From positions 8,152,468 to 8,216,467 of the forward strand of contig OZ025221.1 in the NCBI GenBank assembly GCA_964019055.1: DNA of 64,000 bases, written 5' to 3'. The position numbers were made by a program, and so were the translations under genes. Below the pieces are notes generated by a model. That model saw nothing but the letters and a program-made list of their open reading frames with translations. It did no database searches and had not been told where the DNA came from. This DNA comes from Anthopleura xanthogrammica. Lineage: Eukaryota; Cnidaria; Anthozoa; Actiniaria; Actiniidae. Shown here one piece after another: positions 28,638 through 40,257 of this stretch; position 1 is the first letter of the stretch; the number at the start of each line of letters is the position of its first letter.

Positions 28638-29009
28638 CCTTCCCTTCAACATTATTCGGCGGGAAACGAACAGAACTACGTTGTGTCAATCATATTGAAT
28701 ATTAATGTCTTATATCTATATGTCTGTAATTTACCGATATAATTTTCTTGATCTGTGATGAACAAGTCGTGACTCGCGAATTTTCTTGAATTTGAACGTT
28801 TGATATTTTCCGTGAGCCGTGATCGTCCTTTTTTAATTTTCGTGATCCGTGCCGAGACACCCCCCTCCCCCGTTTAGTAATACCGCCCCTGATATAAGGA
28901 ACAGTAGTTGTTATAACAAGTTATGAATTATTCAATAAGACCGTCGTGTTCCACGTTATCTAAGAGACATCAGACTGCACTATAATGTGCTCTCTTTCAG
29001 CAGATTTGG

Positions 29010-30220
29010 ACTTCCTAGAAAATCCTTTTTTTCATTTTTTTTCTTTAGTTCTTCTCTTTGTTTCTACGTGATGTTGCGATTTCTCAACATAATACATGTA
29101 TCATTTTTACTGCGCAACAATTTAAGAAAAAAGATTGGATCAGTTTGTCACAAAGATATCAGTTTTACCATGATATTTCCCGTTTATTCAAAGGGTGATA
29201 TATTGCTCAAGTATTGATCCCGGGATATTGATGCGATTTCCGCCAAGGTTAACGTTGTGCTGTTAATTGTCGGCGATAAAGTGTTTTCTCGAAAATCTAG
29301 CAAGAATTATCAGACAGCGGGTTGCTGTTTTGTAATTTAAAAGAGTGGGCAACTTAAGAAGTGTTAAAAAAACATAAACGACGTTCCTACCTTTCGAAAA
29401 GATAACATTCTAGCTACACTGACAAGAACTTCCGTTTTATTTTGGATCATTGGCCAGCCAGGATTCGTGCTGTACACATAATATCTACCTTGGTTAATGT
29501 CAAACTCCCAGATACGAAAAACCGCTAAACTACCTAAAAAAAACCCCTAGAGTTGTGGCCAAAACACCGTGGACAATGCGAAAACGTATTCCCCGGTCCT
29601 ACTGCAGAAACCCAGCACAACCAGTTTTAACATAATCGTTCGTAATCGATCTAATCTCGTTAAAACGCTCTGCGAGGGCTACAGAGCTTTAATACAATAA
29701 GTATTCAATTTTACTCAAAAAACCTAGATGTAAATGAAATATAAATACTATACGAATCAAAAATTAAAAATTTAGCAACAACAAAGCTGACTAAATGTGA
29801 GCCTGACCGGCCTAGAGTGACTACCCTTCACTCACACTCATTCTTATATAACCCTTACCCATGAGCCTTTGCTTATGCCCAGACTCCTTGAACCGTGCCG
29901 GCAGAATATCATTTTCTGACTACTCGCTCCTCCGTCCGTCAGCCGTCAGAAATCAGGATCTGGTCACGTGACACAAATTCCCCCCCAAAAAATTAGTTCT
30001 GCTGAAAGAATCATTGGCATATTCAGAAAGAGCACCTTAAAGTTAGAATTGTTGTTGATTTTTAGCATTTCTTGATGTACTTTCTTTTCAAAACTCGAAA
30101 CTTTACAAAGAATGTATGGCTCAGCATATTACAACTGTGAAACGTCACTTTCACGTGCGCAAGATGACTACTCGGCCAATCAGAGTTAAGACAGAGCACC
30201 GGCACAGTCACTGTTTGAGA
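29010..30220. repeat. Segmental duplication block, copy 3
   Basis: Upstream of K5. It carries no 390-bp MITE at the homologous position (about 30121) but is followed by a filled copy of the 269-bp insertion (30337-30607). Confidence 0.8.
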
Positions 30221-30336
30221 CTAGATTTTTTTTTAAACATAAAATAAAAATCTCCTCTCATTCAATTCTCGGAATTTCTTCGGGGGATTTGATGTAATCA
30301 CGCCACTCTTGGACTATACTTAAACATGCAAGCTCA

Positions 30337-30607
30337 TTTATCGAAGTAACAATATTTGTCGAAGAAACGATATTTGTATTATGATCATCCGGGTGGATGT
30401 ACTCCTGAGAATTACTATTTGATGTGACTGACGTTTCGACAACCTGAGCGGAAGTCATCTTCAGAGTCAAGTGAAGGATAAAGTCAGATAGGTCATATTT
30501 ATACTGCCACGATACACAATAGCACAATTACCTGGTGTTGCGTAATTGGCGGTGTAGGTCTAATCAGTGAGCGTCTAATTAGTGACGATGTAATTAGTGC
30601 GCGTCAT
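30337..30607. mobile_element. Second copy of the 269-bp insertion
   Basis: The flanks are GCAAGCTCA and GGAAGTTCA, a diverged ~9-bp duplication. The internal sequence matches 23604-23872 closely. Confidence 0.55.
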
Positions 30608-31286
30608 GGAAGTTCAACAACACTAACAAAAACATTCACGCCACTCTTGGACTACTAATAAATTAAACATGCAAGTTCAACCAAACTGACCAAACTATTT
30701 ACAATGACAGTATATTTATTTAATGTTTCATCTTTTATCTTCTTCTTAATCTAGATTTTCTGATGTCTCCTGAGGTGGACCTGCAAGGAATATAGACGAA
30801 TGCGTTACTTGTGTACAACAAATGAGATCAACTTGAAAGAGGTTTGTTGCAGTAATAGTAAATATTTTATTGTTCGGTATATAATGTTCCCCCAATTCAG
30901 ACCACGTGTCATTCCCTTGAGTGTTATTTGTTTGTTTAACTCAAACGAGGAATGTTATTCTCAAGAAAGTGACACGTGAAATGTGAAAATATTATGCCCA
31001 AGCTAAAGAGGTTTATTATATTCAGTTTGTTGTATTTTTCTAATATAGAGTTCGTTTGATGGGGAAGAGCATATACCAGGCTATGAACAGATATCTTCTT
31101 ATAGTGCTCGGGTACTTTTAAAATGTTCGAATACAAGGTACTCGGGCACAGTATCCGTCCCTAAATTTTAGCGTTTGTACTTCTAAAAATTTAGTAACAT
31201 TATAAGCTGCATATGTATGTGTTCACATTAGTGACACCGTGCCCAGGAACCAAGTATGAACAGGCTCTAAACTAAATCATGGGTGA

Positions 31287-31292
31287 TTTATT
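31287..31292 (-). terminator. Polyadenylation signal AATAAA of K6
   Basis: TTTATT on the plus strand, about 55 bases past the stop, same relative position as in K3-K5. Confidence 0.6.
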
Positions 31293-31344
31293 AGTAGATA
31301 CAGACACATGATATGGATAAACCACATGATATCTATGCATTACC

Positions 31345-32628
31345 TCAGGCAGCACAAGCTTTCTTGCATTCCTCTTCCGTTTTGAAATTATTCGCGTTGG
31401 CACCGCAACCGCCGTAGGTAAACTCTTCGCAGTTTTCTGACTTGGAGTTAAAGTAGAATCTAGGTATGGAGGCTCGACATCGACCCACCTTCTTCGGTAA
31501 CAGGCAGTCCTTGTTCGCTGTAGTGCGACAAGTCTTTGCTAGGGACAAACCTAGGATGAGGATTACTATTTATAAATACAGAACTCGATTTTTAAAATAA
31601 TAGTTAAAGCATAGTTAATGGAGTGGAATGGTTTGGAAACCTATTGTTCTAGGTTTTTGTTCAACCTTTTCTATTGTTATATGACGTTGACCGTGCACAG
31701 AGAAGGAAAAGTTGCAGCGTTTGTTCATCATAAATTAGGGAACATAGACTTTTTTTCCTCAAAAATGTTATAAAATAGGAGATATTTGTTAATTAATTCT
31801 ATATGATGGAGATTAATTGTTTACTGAAAAGGGTAATCACCTTTTTGAACGCTTTCTCTTTTATCATCTAGTAACTTAACTGTATCTGCGCGGAATTATT
31901 TATCCTCTTCTTTGTAATCTTAGAATGAAAATTTTACACTTTCAAAATGTTCGTACATGAAAATAGTACAGAAACTAGTATTTTCAGCCATACTTGCTTT
32001 GGTTCACTGTGCACGGTCAGTATCACGTGATGGTACGTTTCAACATCGCTCGCCAAACAAAAACCTATAACAATAGGTTTCCAAACCATTCCACTCCATT
32101 AACTATGGTTAAAGGTAAAGTAAGTATATTTAATGTCGGTAGTTCCTTCAGCTACGTGGCTGGTATCCCAGGAAGGCGAAGGTGCGCACTTTTCCCTCTC
32201 TCTCCATTAGAGCTTCGTTTTAAGGGTATTCAAAGCTGAAAATTATCATTCAAATTGTGCTGTTTATGTAATTCAATGTTAATTGGTGACTTTTCTATTC
32301 TATGTTTTTCAGAATTAAACTTGTCACTCTTAGCTGCAGCACTGCAGTTTTTAAAATTTAAAAATTAATTTTTAAGATAAATTATAATTTAGTAGGAAAA
32401 TTTAAGTTTCAAAAACTCTGGTTTGAACCTTACTCGAACTACAAGGCTTACAATGTTGAGGCAAAAAAACATGTCGAATTTGTTTGAAAATGTTTTAAAA
32501 CAAAAAACGTTCTGAGGAAATATTATAAAAGTTAAACATGAACTTTGCTGTTATTAAAAGGAGAAAATATCGTACTCACATGCTGTTATTACCACTGTAG
32601 CAAAAAGCATTTTTTTCAGGAGAGACAT
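31345..32628 (-). CDS. Kunitz-type inhibitor K6, MITE-bearing intron
   Basis: Two exons: 32628-32580 (signal, 49 bases, MSL start) and 31550-31345 (Kunitz domain and TGA, 206 bases). Phase 1 junction; about 84 residues. Six cysteines at the standard spacing, loop [13 protein letters not shown] (P1 Arg), then [11 protein letters not shown]. The spacer between signal and domain has an extra cysteine ([12 protein letters not shown]) not seen in K3 or K4. The 1,029-base intron contains the 498-bp element at 31610-32107. The upstream sequence resembles that of K2 rather than K3/K5; its TATA match is weak (GATATTCAC type). Confidence 0.87.
31610..32107. mobile_element. 498-bp MITE, copy A, in K6 intron
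   Basis: The ends are perfect inverted repeats starting CATAGTTAATGGAGTGG and running about 38 bp before the first mismatch. A subterminal pair GACCGTGCACAG is also inverted. The 7-bp flanks GTTAAAG (31603-31609 and 32108-32114) are a target duplication. No coding capacity. Copy B, of the same length, is in the satellite at 53918-54415. Confidence 0.92.
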
Positions 32629-33216
32629 GTTGTATGACGATGAAGGCAGTTGAACACAAAGAGTGAATATCTACCTTAATTCTTGCCCGAAACATGATTC
32701 GACAGGAATCGAACAGAACTTCGTATAAGTTGTCAATCATATGGTATATTAATAGATTTATCTATATGTCTGTAATTACCATATGGTGGGTGATAAATAT
32801 ATGGGAAAAAATTGTTATAACATGTTTGAGTTATTGACATTATTTAGTTAGACGGTTTTCGTTATTTGAGAGACGCTGGACTGCACTGATGTGCCATCTA
32901 TCAGCATATTTGGACTTCCTTGAAAATCCTTAAAATTTCAGAACTTTTTTCCTTTAGTTCTGGTCTTCGTTTCTACGTGATGTTGCGATTTCTCAACATA
33001 ATCAATGTATCATTTTTTACTGCGTAACAATTGCGAATTTAAGAAAATTAATTGGTTCAGTTTGTCCGCACAAATATATTAGTTTTAGCATGTTATTTCT
33101 CATTTATTATAAGGGTGATATAATTTGCTCAAGTATTGATCATGTGGTATTGATGCAAAGTCTGCCAGGGTTGTGCTGTTGTAGGCGATGAAGAGTTCTC
33201 GAAAATCTAACAATGA

Positions 33217-33420
33217 TTATGAAACAGCTAGGTAATTGTTGTATTGTGATTTAAAAGAGCTGGAAACTTCAGAAGTGTTGATTATTGAAACAAAACTTTC
33301 GAGATATGATTGATTGTTTGTTTGTTTGTTTCTTGTTTTTTTGTTTGTTTTTTTTTTAATTATTATTTTGATTGTTTGCTGGTTTGTTTGTCCATCTTTT
33401 CTCACTCACAATAAACTTAA
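33217..33420. repeat. T-rich low-complexity stretch upstream of K6
   Basis: TTTG and TTGTTTGTTTG runs on the plus strand. The surrounding 32629-34140 region is the upstream flank of K6 and contains no supported gene. Confidence 0.6.
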
Positions 33421-33609
33421 ATATATATTTTTTAATTTTTCTTCTACTATAACTTTTTGCATTCATGAAAACTGCAGGAAAAGGGGACCGTCAGATTACT
33501 ATGGAAACGTACTGGTTTTTGTGTTCTGTAGTTCGCTCAATGGCTCAATGATTTATTTTGAAAATTGAGGCACTTATATCTATTTTGTATTTATAACCAC
33601 CTTAAAACT

Positions 33610-33700
33610 TGAGACTGACTCCTACGAACCTAAGAACAATGCCGCCAGTCCTAATGGGGTCTCAGGTTCGATTCCCAGATCAGACGCGACAACACTACTG
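33610..33700 (+). mobile_element. SINE-head-like fragment with B box
   Basis: CAGGTTCGATTCCCAGATC includes the B-box match GGTTCGATTCCC (33665-33676), preceded by CCTAATGGGGTCT. No convincing A box or 3' body, so truncated. A tRNA gene is not supported. Confidence 0.35.
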
Positions 33701-34538
33701 AATTAGAATAGCCAATGTGCACGAACTCGAATTTCTAGCACAAAGCATGATGAGAAACCGAGTCCTTACGCTTTTTTGGCTCCTCTAAAAATTCATCTGA
33801 CAATTTTTCCTTCAACATTTTCTTTGGAAATGTAAGTATTTCAACAGACGAAAATAACAGAGTAATTTTTTTTTCTGATATTTCCTTTGATTTCCCTTCA
33901 TTTTTGCAGGGCTTGGTTTCCCAGAGTGCTTTGTGAGCTTTGATGCACATCACTTTGATGCACGTCACTTTCACGTGCGCGAGATGATTACTCAACCAAT
34001 CAGAACTAAGACAGAGCACCGGCACAGTCACTGTTTTGGACGATATTTTTTTAATCATAAAATAAAATCTGCTCTCATTCGATTTTTGGGGATTTCTTTA
34101 AGGATTTGTTGTAATCACGCCACTCTTGGACTACTAATGAATTAAATATGCAAGTTCAACCAAATTGACCAAACTATTTACAATGACAGTATATTTATTT
34201 TATGTCGCATTTATTATTTTCTTCTTAATCTAGATTTTCTGATGTCTCCTGAGGTGGACCTGCAAGGAATATAGACGAATGCGTTACTTGTGTACAACAA
34301 ATAAGATCAACTTGAAAGAGGTTTGTGAAATAGACAGGAAGGCAGCTAATAGACTTCTTTAGCTTGGGCATATTTTTTTCCCATTTCAGACCACGTTTCA
34401 TTCCCTAGAGTATCATTTCTTTGTTTAACAGTTGTGCATGAGAAGACACATGAATATGATTACAACTCAAACAAAAAAACCTATTCTCAAGAGAATGACA
34501 CGTGGTCTGACATCGGGGAAAACATTACACCCAATAGC

Positions 34539-34624
34539 CTCCTCTGCAGACGTTCTTAGGGTCGTCACGTCGTCACGCAACGTTTCTCTATTGCGTGACG
34601 ACCCTAAGAGCGTCTGCGTAGGAG
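34539..34624. mobile_element. 86-bp palindromic foldback element
   Basis: The left arm reads CTCCTCTGCAGACGTTCTTA then GGGTCGTCACG. The right arm, reverse-complemented, reads CTCCTACGCAGACGCTCTTA then GGGTCGTCACGCAA. The loop is about 20 bases. I recall similar CTCCTACGCAGA palindromes as common repeats in other invertebrate genomes, unverified. Confidence 0.7.
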
Positions 34625-34844
34625 TCTAGGGTCTATTTTAAAGATAGATGCTTAATCAGGATTAATCACATGTCTGTGCACTGCGCGCAGGGTGATAGAT
34701 CCTGTCCACACGAAACATGAGGCGTGCAGGGGATGATGGGAAAAGCTAAGCAATGATTTCTGGGAACTAGTTTGAGCCCTTCATTCGTACAGGGGATAAT
34801 AGGACAACTGGGGCCCAGCATCGTAATGATATCGATCCTGCGAA

Positions 34845-35035
34845 TCAAAGGTTGCGTAGTAGTAGTGCACTCGCCTCTCCGGCACCTCTAGAGTCTCGGG
34901 TTCCATTCCTGGACTCCGCATTTGAGAACAGTTTATTTTAGATCACTCCCATGATTCGAGAGTTTTCGTAACCTGACTTATATCAGCCCAGAGGTTTTAG
35001 GTTGGACGAAACTAAATCCTGGGTGTTCAGTGGAT
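34845..35035 (+). mobile_element. tRNA-derived SINE downstream of K7
   Basis: TGCACTCGCCTCTCC and a B-box-like GGTTCCATTCC (34899-34909), then the body GATCACTCCCATGATTC and ATCAGCCCAGAGGTTTTAGG. Paralogous to 19662-19860. It contains the nearest candidate poly(A) signal for K7 (TTTATT at 34932-34937). Confidence 0.6.
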
Positions 35036-35083
35036 AAAACAAACAAACGATAGAGATAATTGAGATAACATGTAGACATTACC

Positions 35084-36964
35084 TCAGGCAGCATGACAGG
35101 CTTTCTTGCATTCCTCTTCCGTTTTGAAATTATTCGCGTTGGCATCGCAACCGCCGTAGGTAAAACCTTCGCACTTTCCCAACTTGGAGTTGTAGTAGAA
35201 TCTAGGTATGGCGGCTCGACATGGACCTACCATCCTCGGTAACAGACAGTCCTTGTTCGCTGGAGCACCAGCGGTCTTTGATAGGGACAGACCTAGGATG
35301 AGGATAACTAGAGTAAAGTAAAGATTGCTAATATAAATACAGGGCTGGATATATATAAGATAATAATAAATAATAATTTAAAAAAATAATAAAAAATTCA
35401 AAGCAAAAACATCATGATCAAAGGAAAAGTAAAAAAAAAAGAAAAAAAGAAAAAAAACTGGCCAACCTAGCTAAGATAACCTTACTGCTGGGTTTAACTC
35501 GTGTTCCATGAGGAAGGAAAACAAAAGCCCTGCCCTAGCACCAGGGTCACCTTACCTTCATTTAAATGACCTCTAAACACCAGTCATCTTTTATCAGATA
35601 ATTTAAATAGTTAAAATAGCCTTAATAAAGTGCATCAAACAAGAGAGAAATATGACAAGAAAACATTCATTTAATTCAATATATTCCACTATTAAATCAA
35701 ACATTTTCGCTAAAATAACATATGCCATTTTGCTTTTAAAGTTAAGAACCATTTTGTTTATTGATAGAACTAAAAAACATGAAAATATACACGATCTATA
35801 ATGAACATTGGTTATTTGCATGATGGAGTCATTTAAGTTCCATCATAAAAGTAGTAATAGCAAAATAAATTTGTCAAAAGCTAAATCAAATAAATAAATT
35901 TTATCTCCACTCAAATCCTCAAATCTCAGATCTAATTTCAGTTCTCAAAAAATTAGTAAAATCCTAAAAATGTATTCATCTTTTTCTTCTCAAAAAATTT
36001 GAAAGATTTTTTTCTTAATATTCCTTTTACTTTGGTTTGAGACTCGAGGGTGTCTATCAGCACTTTTAGGAAAAATATATTTCTCCTAATTTTTCCCTAA
36101 ATCTTATAAATATTTAAAGTGTGATGATATATTTTAATTGATTTTTTCTTGCACTAAAAAAAATATATGTTGAATAATAGGACTAAAGAATTACATGTTT
36201 TCCCCCATTTTTTCTAATTTATTTTAGGATTAAGTTGGTTCAGTACCTACGAGCTTTATACTACTATTTAATTTTTCTAGCGACAAAAACTTGGCCCAAG
36301 AACTGATTTTTACTACTCGGATAATGGTTATTTTTTCTATTCAAATTTCTAGAAATTAATATAGCAATATAACAATAATTCACCAATGATTCACAGCGCA
36401 TGAAACTTAAAAAAAATTATACTTATTTAAAATATAGCCCATAAACATAGTGAATTATTTGAGCAAACACTTCACTTCACTTTATATATTCGATCCACGT
36501 AGCTATTAAACAACTATTATCTGAATTGTAGATTGTTATGTCCTTATAATTCTAAATTCACTGAAACAATTGTTTTACTAACAGTTAATGCTCCAGGATA
36601 TTGATAATAAGAACAATAGTTCTTTCATGATTTCATGAAAGAAAAGCATCACTTAATAATGGTAAAAAAATATATTCAAAAAAGCGATGGAATAAAGATT
36701 GTTAGGCGTTGGTGAAACTAAAGGTGGAAATAAAATGCTTTTCTCAAGCAAAAGGAGAAATTACTAAATTAAATATTTTGAAATAATTGAAATCTTTTTG
36801 CCGTCGTAAGAGGTACATTATAAATTTAGTTGTCATTTGCTACGTATGTTTAGATTAAACTTAGTTTTCGTCGCTATTTATCAATTATTTTATTACTTAC
36901 ATGCACAGAACAGAGCGGCCAGAAGAAGAACGGTCTTTACGTTGATCCCGTTATTTTTCTGCAT
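35084..36964 (-). CDS. Kunitz-type inhibitor K7 with a distinct signal peptide
   Basis: Two exons: 36964-36901 (signal, 64 bases) and 35292-35084 (Kunitz domain and TGA, 209 bases). Phase 1 junction, donor CAT|GTAAGT; about 90 residues. The signal peptide ([12 protein letters not shown] core) is unrelated to the MSL-type exon of the neighbours, while the Kunitz exon is close to K4/K6. Six cysteines at standard spacing, loop [13 protein letters not shown] (P1 Arg). The C terminus has one extra residue (ACHAA). The 1.6-kb intron is AT-rich and empty of recognisable genes. The signal exon may have been acquired separately or be the ancestral form. Confidence 0.85.
35293..36900. other. Intron of K7
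   Basis: Strongly AT-rich, with A runs near 35430-35450 and AT stretches throughout. No exon, RNA gene or element with clear ends was found. Confidence 0.55.
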
Positions 36965-37950
36965 CGTAGAGTCCAACGAGGAACCCAAATCGACGAATTA
37001 AATTTCTTAAAACCAAAGAAAGTAAAACCAAACTGAAATGAAAAAAGAACCTCGACTGTCACTCTTACTAAATATAACCAATCACAAGTATGGCACTTTG
37101 ATGGCTTTCTCTTTTGATTTTTTCGAAACAATAAAACATCTGATTAAACGAAGTCAGTTGAGTTGACAAAACTTTAGACACTAAAATTACCAAAAGTGAT
37201 TTTTTGTTTGCACAGCTTGGCGGTCGAGAAGAAAACAAACAATGCGAAATGTGAATGACTTTTTCCCTTCAGCTCTGGTAAAAAATATACTTGTTTTTAA
37301 CGAAAACTTTTCTAAAAAAGCGATTTGACTCGAGATTTTTTAAGCAGCGCTGTGAAGAGATATAGAATTATATTTCTTAAAATAGCTTCGTAAATTTCTT
37401 GTTTTGGAGAGTGGCGTTTGTTGTTAATGAGTTTGTGGTTACTGTTTAGATTTCGTGAACAGTTGCCCATAAAACACACACACACAACGGCACAAATATG
37501 GCTGAATTCGATTGCATGCAGAGATGGTCAAGAACGGTAGACTCCTAGGACTTGAGTGTACGATTCGTTCGGCTACAACTAACAACTGTTTAAAGAAAGA
37601 ATTGACATTAAAAATTGGAATTTTGAAGGCTGAATTTCTAAATTAATCCTTGATAACTTTTTGAAGTGAAAAGGATTAGAGGAATTTGTTAAAAAAAAAA
37701 AAACTCGATTATTTTTAATCTTTTTGTTTGTGAAACTGTTATCCTTTCTAGAACAGCTTATTGTGCTAATGCCCTCCTCTCCCCTCCCCCTGCGGAAGAT
37801 GAATGGTGTTTCTCAGTTTTCCTGTCAGTGGTGAGTTTTGACTCCCTGGAAGCCAAGTGGCTCCTGGCCAAGAATGAGTTTCGCTTAGAAGAAATTGGAG
37901 TCTTTTGTCCCGGCAATGCACAACAATTTTTCAAGGAATCCAAACTTTAT
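36965..37950. other. Region between K7 and the satellite
   Basis: This is the upstream flank of K7, without a clear TATA box. A (CA)n-like stretch lies near 37475-37490 and a poly-A of 12 near 37690. The last ~180 bases are less AT-rich and include the exon-like frame listed separately. Confidence 0.5.
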
Positions 37951-37981
37951 CCACGAAAATCAGGTCTCTATTCAAGTTAGA
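37814..37981 (+). CDS. Possible exon remnant abutting the satellite
   Basis: A plausible acceptor (GGTGTTTCTCAG, ending at about 37816) is followed by an open frame with ordinary composition: SFDSLEAKWLLAKNEF, then EEIGVFCPGNAQQFFKES. It enters the first satellite monomer and stops at TAG about eight codons later. No domain is recognised and no partner exon was found. It could be chance. Confidence 0.25.
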
Positions 37982-40257
37982 CGTGCGTGCTATCACAAAA
38001 CTATCTATCAGGATTGAATGCCAGTGGTTCAAAGTACATGAAACTTTTTATCTGAGAGCTGTAGCTCGCGTACAGCAAGAGATATTTAATATTTTCTTAC
38101 GCTTATCCTTCCTGCATCCGCGAAGCAGATTATAAGGAAATATATGGGCATCAAACAGGATTTTTGAAGATTTTTTTCGCAATTCGAAATTCACTCCAAA
38201 ACTGGATTTTTTTGACCGTTTTCGATAGTATATTGATTTTCAACAAGTAATTTTGAGGTGCGAAATAGGAAAGTAAGATTTTTAACTGACCCCCTGGTGG
38301 GTCTCCCTGTGTCCAGATCTACAAGAAACATGGAAGACAAGGCTCGCATGGGCCACAAATCAGGTCTCCATTCTAGTTGGACGTGCGTGCTATCACGAAA
38401 CTATCTATCAGGATTGAATGCCAGTGGTTCAAAGTACATGAAACTTTTTATCTGAAAGCTCTAGCTCGCGTACAGCAACAGATATTTGATATTTTCTTAC
38501 GCTTATCCTTCCTGTATCCGCGAAGCAGATTATAAGGCAATATATGGGCATCAAACAGGATTTTTGAAGATTTTTTTCGCAATTCGAAATTCATTTCAAA
38601 ACTGGATTTTTTTGACCGTTTTCGATAGTATATTGATTTTCAACAAGTAATTTTGAGGTGCGAAATAGAAAAATAAGATTTTTAACTGACCCCCTGGTGG
38701 GTCTCCCTGTGTCCAGATCTACAAGAAACATGGAAGACAAGGTTCGCATGGGCCACAAATCAGGTCTCTATTCCAGTTGGACGTGCGTGCTATCACAAAA
38801 CTTTCTATCAGGATTGAATGCCAGTGGTTCAAAGTACATGAAACTTTTTATCTGAGAGCTCTAGCTCGCGTACAGCAAGAGATATTTAATATTTTCTTAC
38901 GCTTATCCTTCCTGCATCCGCGAAGCAGATTATAAGGCAATATATGGGCATCAAACAGGATTTTTGAAGATTTTTTTCCCAATTCGAAATTCACTCCAAA
39001 ACTGGATTTTTTTGACCGTTTTCGATAGTATATTGATTTTCAACAAGTAATTTTGAGGTGCGAAAAAGCAAAGTAAGATTTTTAACTGACCCCCTGGTGG
39101 GTCTCCCTGTGTCCAGATCTACAAGAAACATGGAAGACAAGGCTCGCATGGGCCACAAATCAGGTCTCTATTCCAGTTGGACGTGCGTGCTATCACAAAA
39201 CTATCTATCAGGATTGAATGCCAGTGGTTCAAAGTACATGAAACTTTTTATCTGAGAGCTCTAGCTCGCGTACAGCAACAGATATTTGCTATTTTCTTAC
39301 GCTTATCCTTCCTGCATCCGCGAAGCAGATTATAAGGCAATATATGGGCATCAAACAGGATTTTTGAAGATTTTTTTCGCAATTCGAAATTCACTCCAAA
39401 ACTGGATTTTTTTGACCGTTTTCGATAGTATATTGATTTTCAACAAGTAATTTTGAGGTGCTAAATAGAAAAATAAGATTTTTAACTGACCCCCTGGTGG
39501 GTCTCCCTGTGTCCAGATCTACAAGAAACATGGAAGACAAGGCTCGCATGGGCCACAAATCAGGTCTCTATTCCAGTTGGACGTGCGTGCTATCACAAAA
39601 CTATCTATCAGGATTGAATGCCAGTGGTTCAAAGTACATGAAACTTTTTATCTGAGAGTTCTAGCTCGCGTACAGCAAGAGATATTTGATATTTTCTTAC
39701 GCTTATCCTTCCTGCATCCGCGAAGCAGATTATAAGGCAATATATGGGCATCAAACAGGATTTTTGAAGATTTTTTTCGCAATTCGAAATTCACTCCAAA
39801 ACTGGATTTTTTTGACCGTTTTCGATAGTATATTGATTTTCAACAAGTAATTTTGAGGTGCGAAATAGAAAAATAAGATTTTTAACTGACCCCCTGGTGG
39901 GTCTCCCTGTGTCCAGATCTACAAGAAACATGGAAGACAAGGCTCGCATGGGCCAAAAATCAGGTCTCTATTCCAGTTGGACGTGCGTGCTATCACAAAA
40001 CCATCTATGAGGATTGAATGCCAGTGGTTCAAAGTACATGAAACTTTTTATCTGAGAGCTCTAGCTCGCGTACAGCAACAGATATTTGATATTTTCTAAG
40101 GCTTATCCTTCCTGCATCCGCGAACCACATTATAAGGCAATATATGGGCATCAAACAGGATTTTTGAAGATTTTTTTCGCAATTCGCAATTCACTCCAAA
40201 ACTGGATTTTTTTGACCGTTTTCGATAGTATATTGATTTTCAACAAGTAATTTTGAG

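Noticed and set aside
33665..33676. tRNA gene suggested by a perfect-looking B box
   Set aside because: No cloverleaf or anticodon stem could be drawn; it fits a truncated SINE head better. The same applies at 16703-16715 and 19707-19717.
38029..38044. Pol III B-box-like GGTTCAAAGTAC in each satellite monomer
   Set aside because: It lacks the conserved GANTCC end of the box and has no A box at the expected distance.
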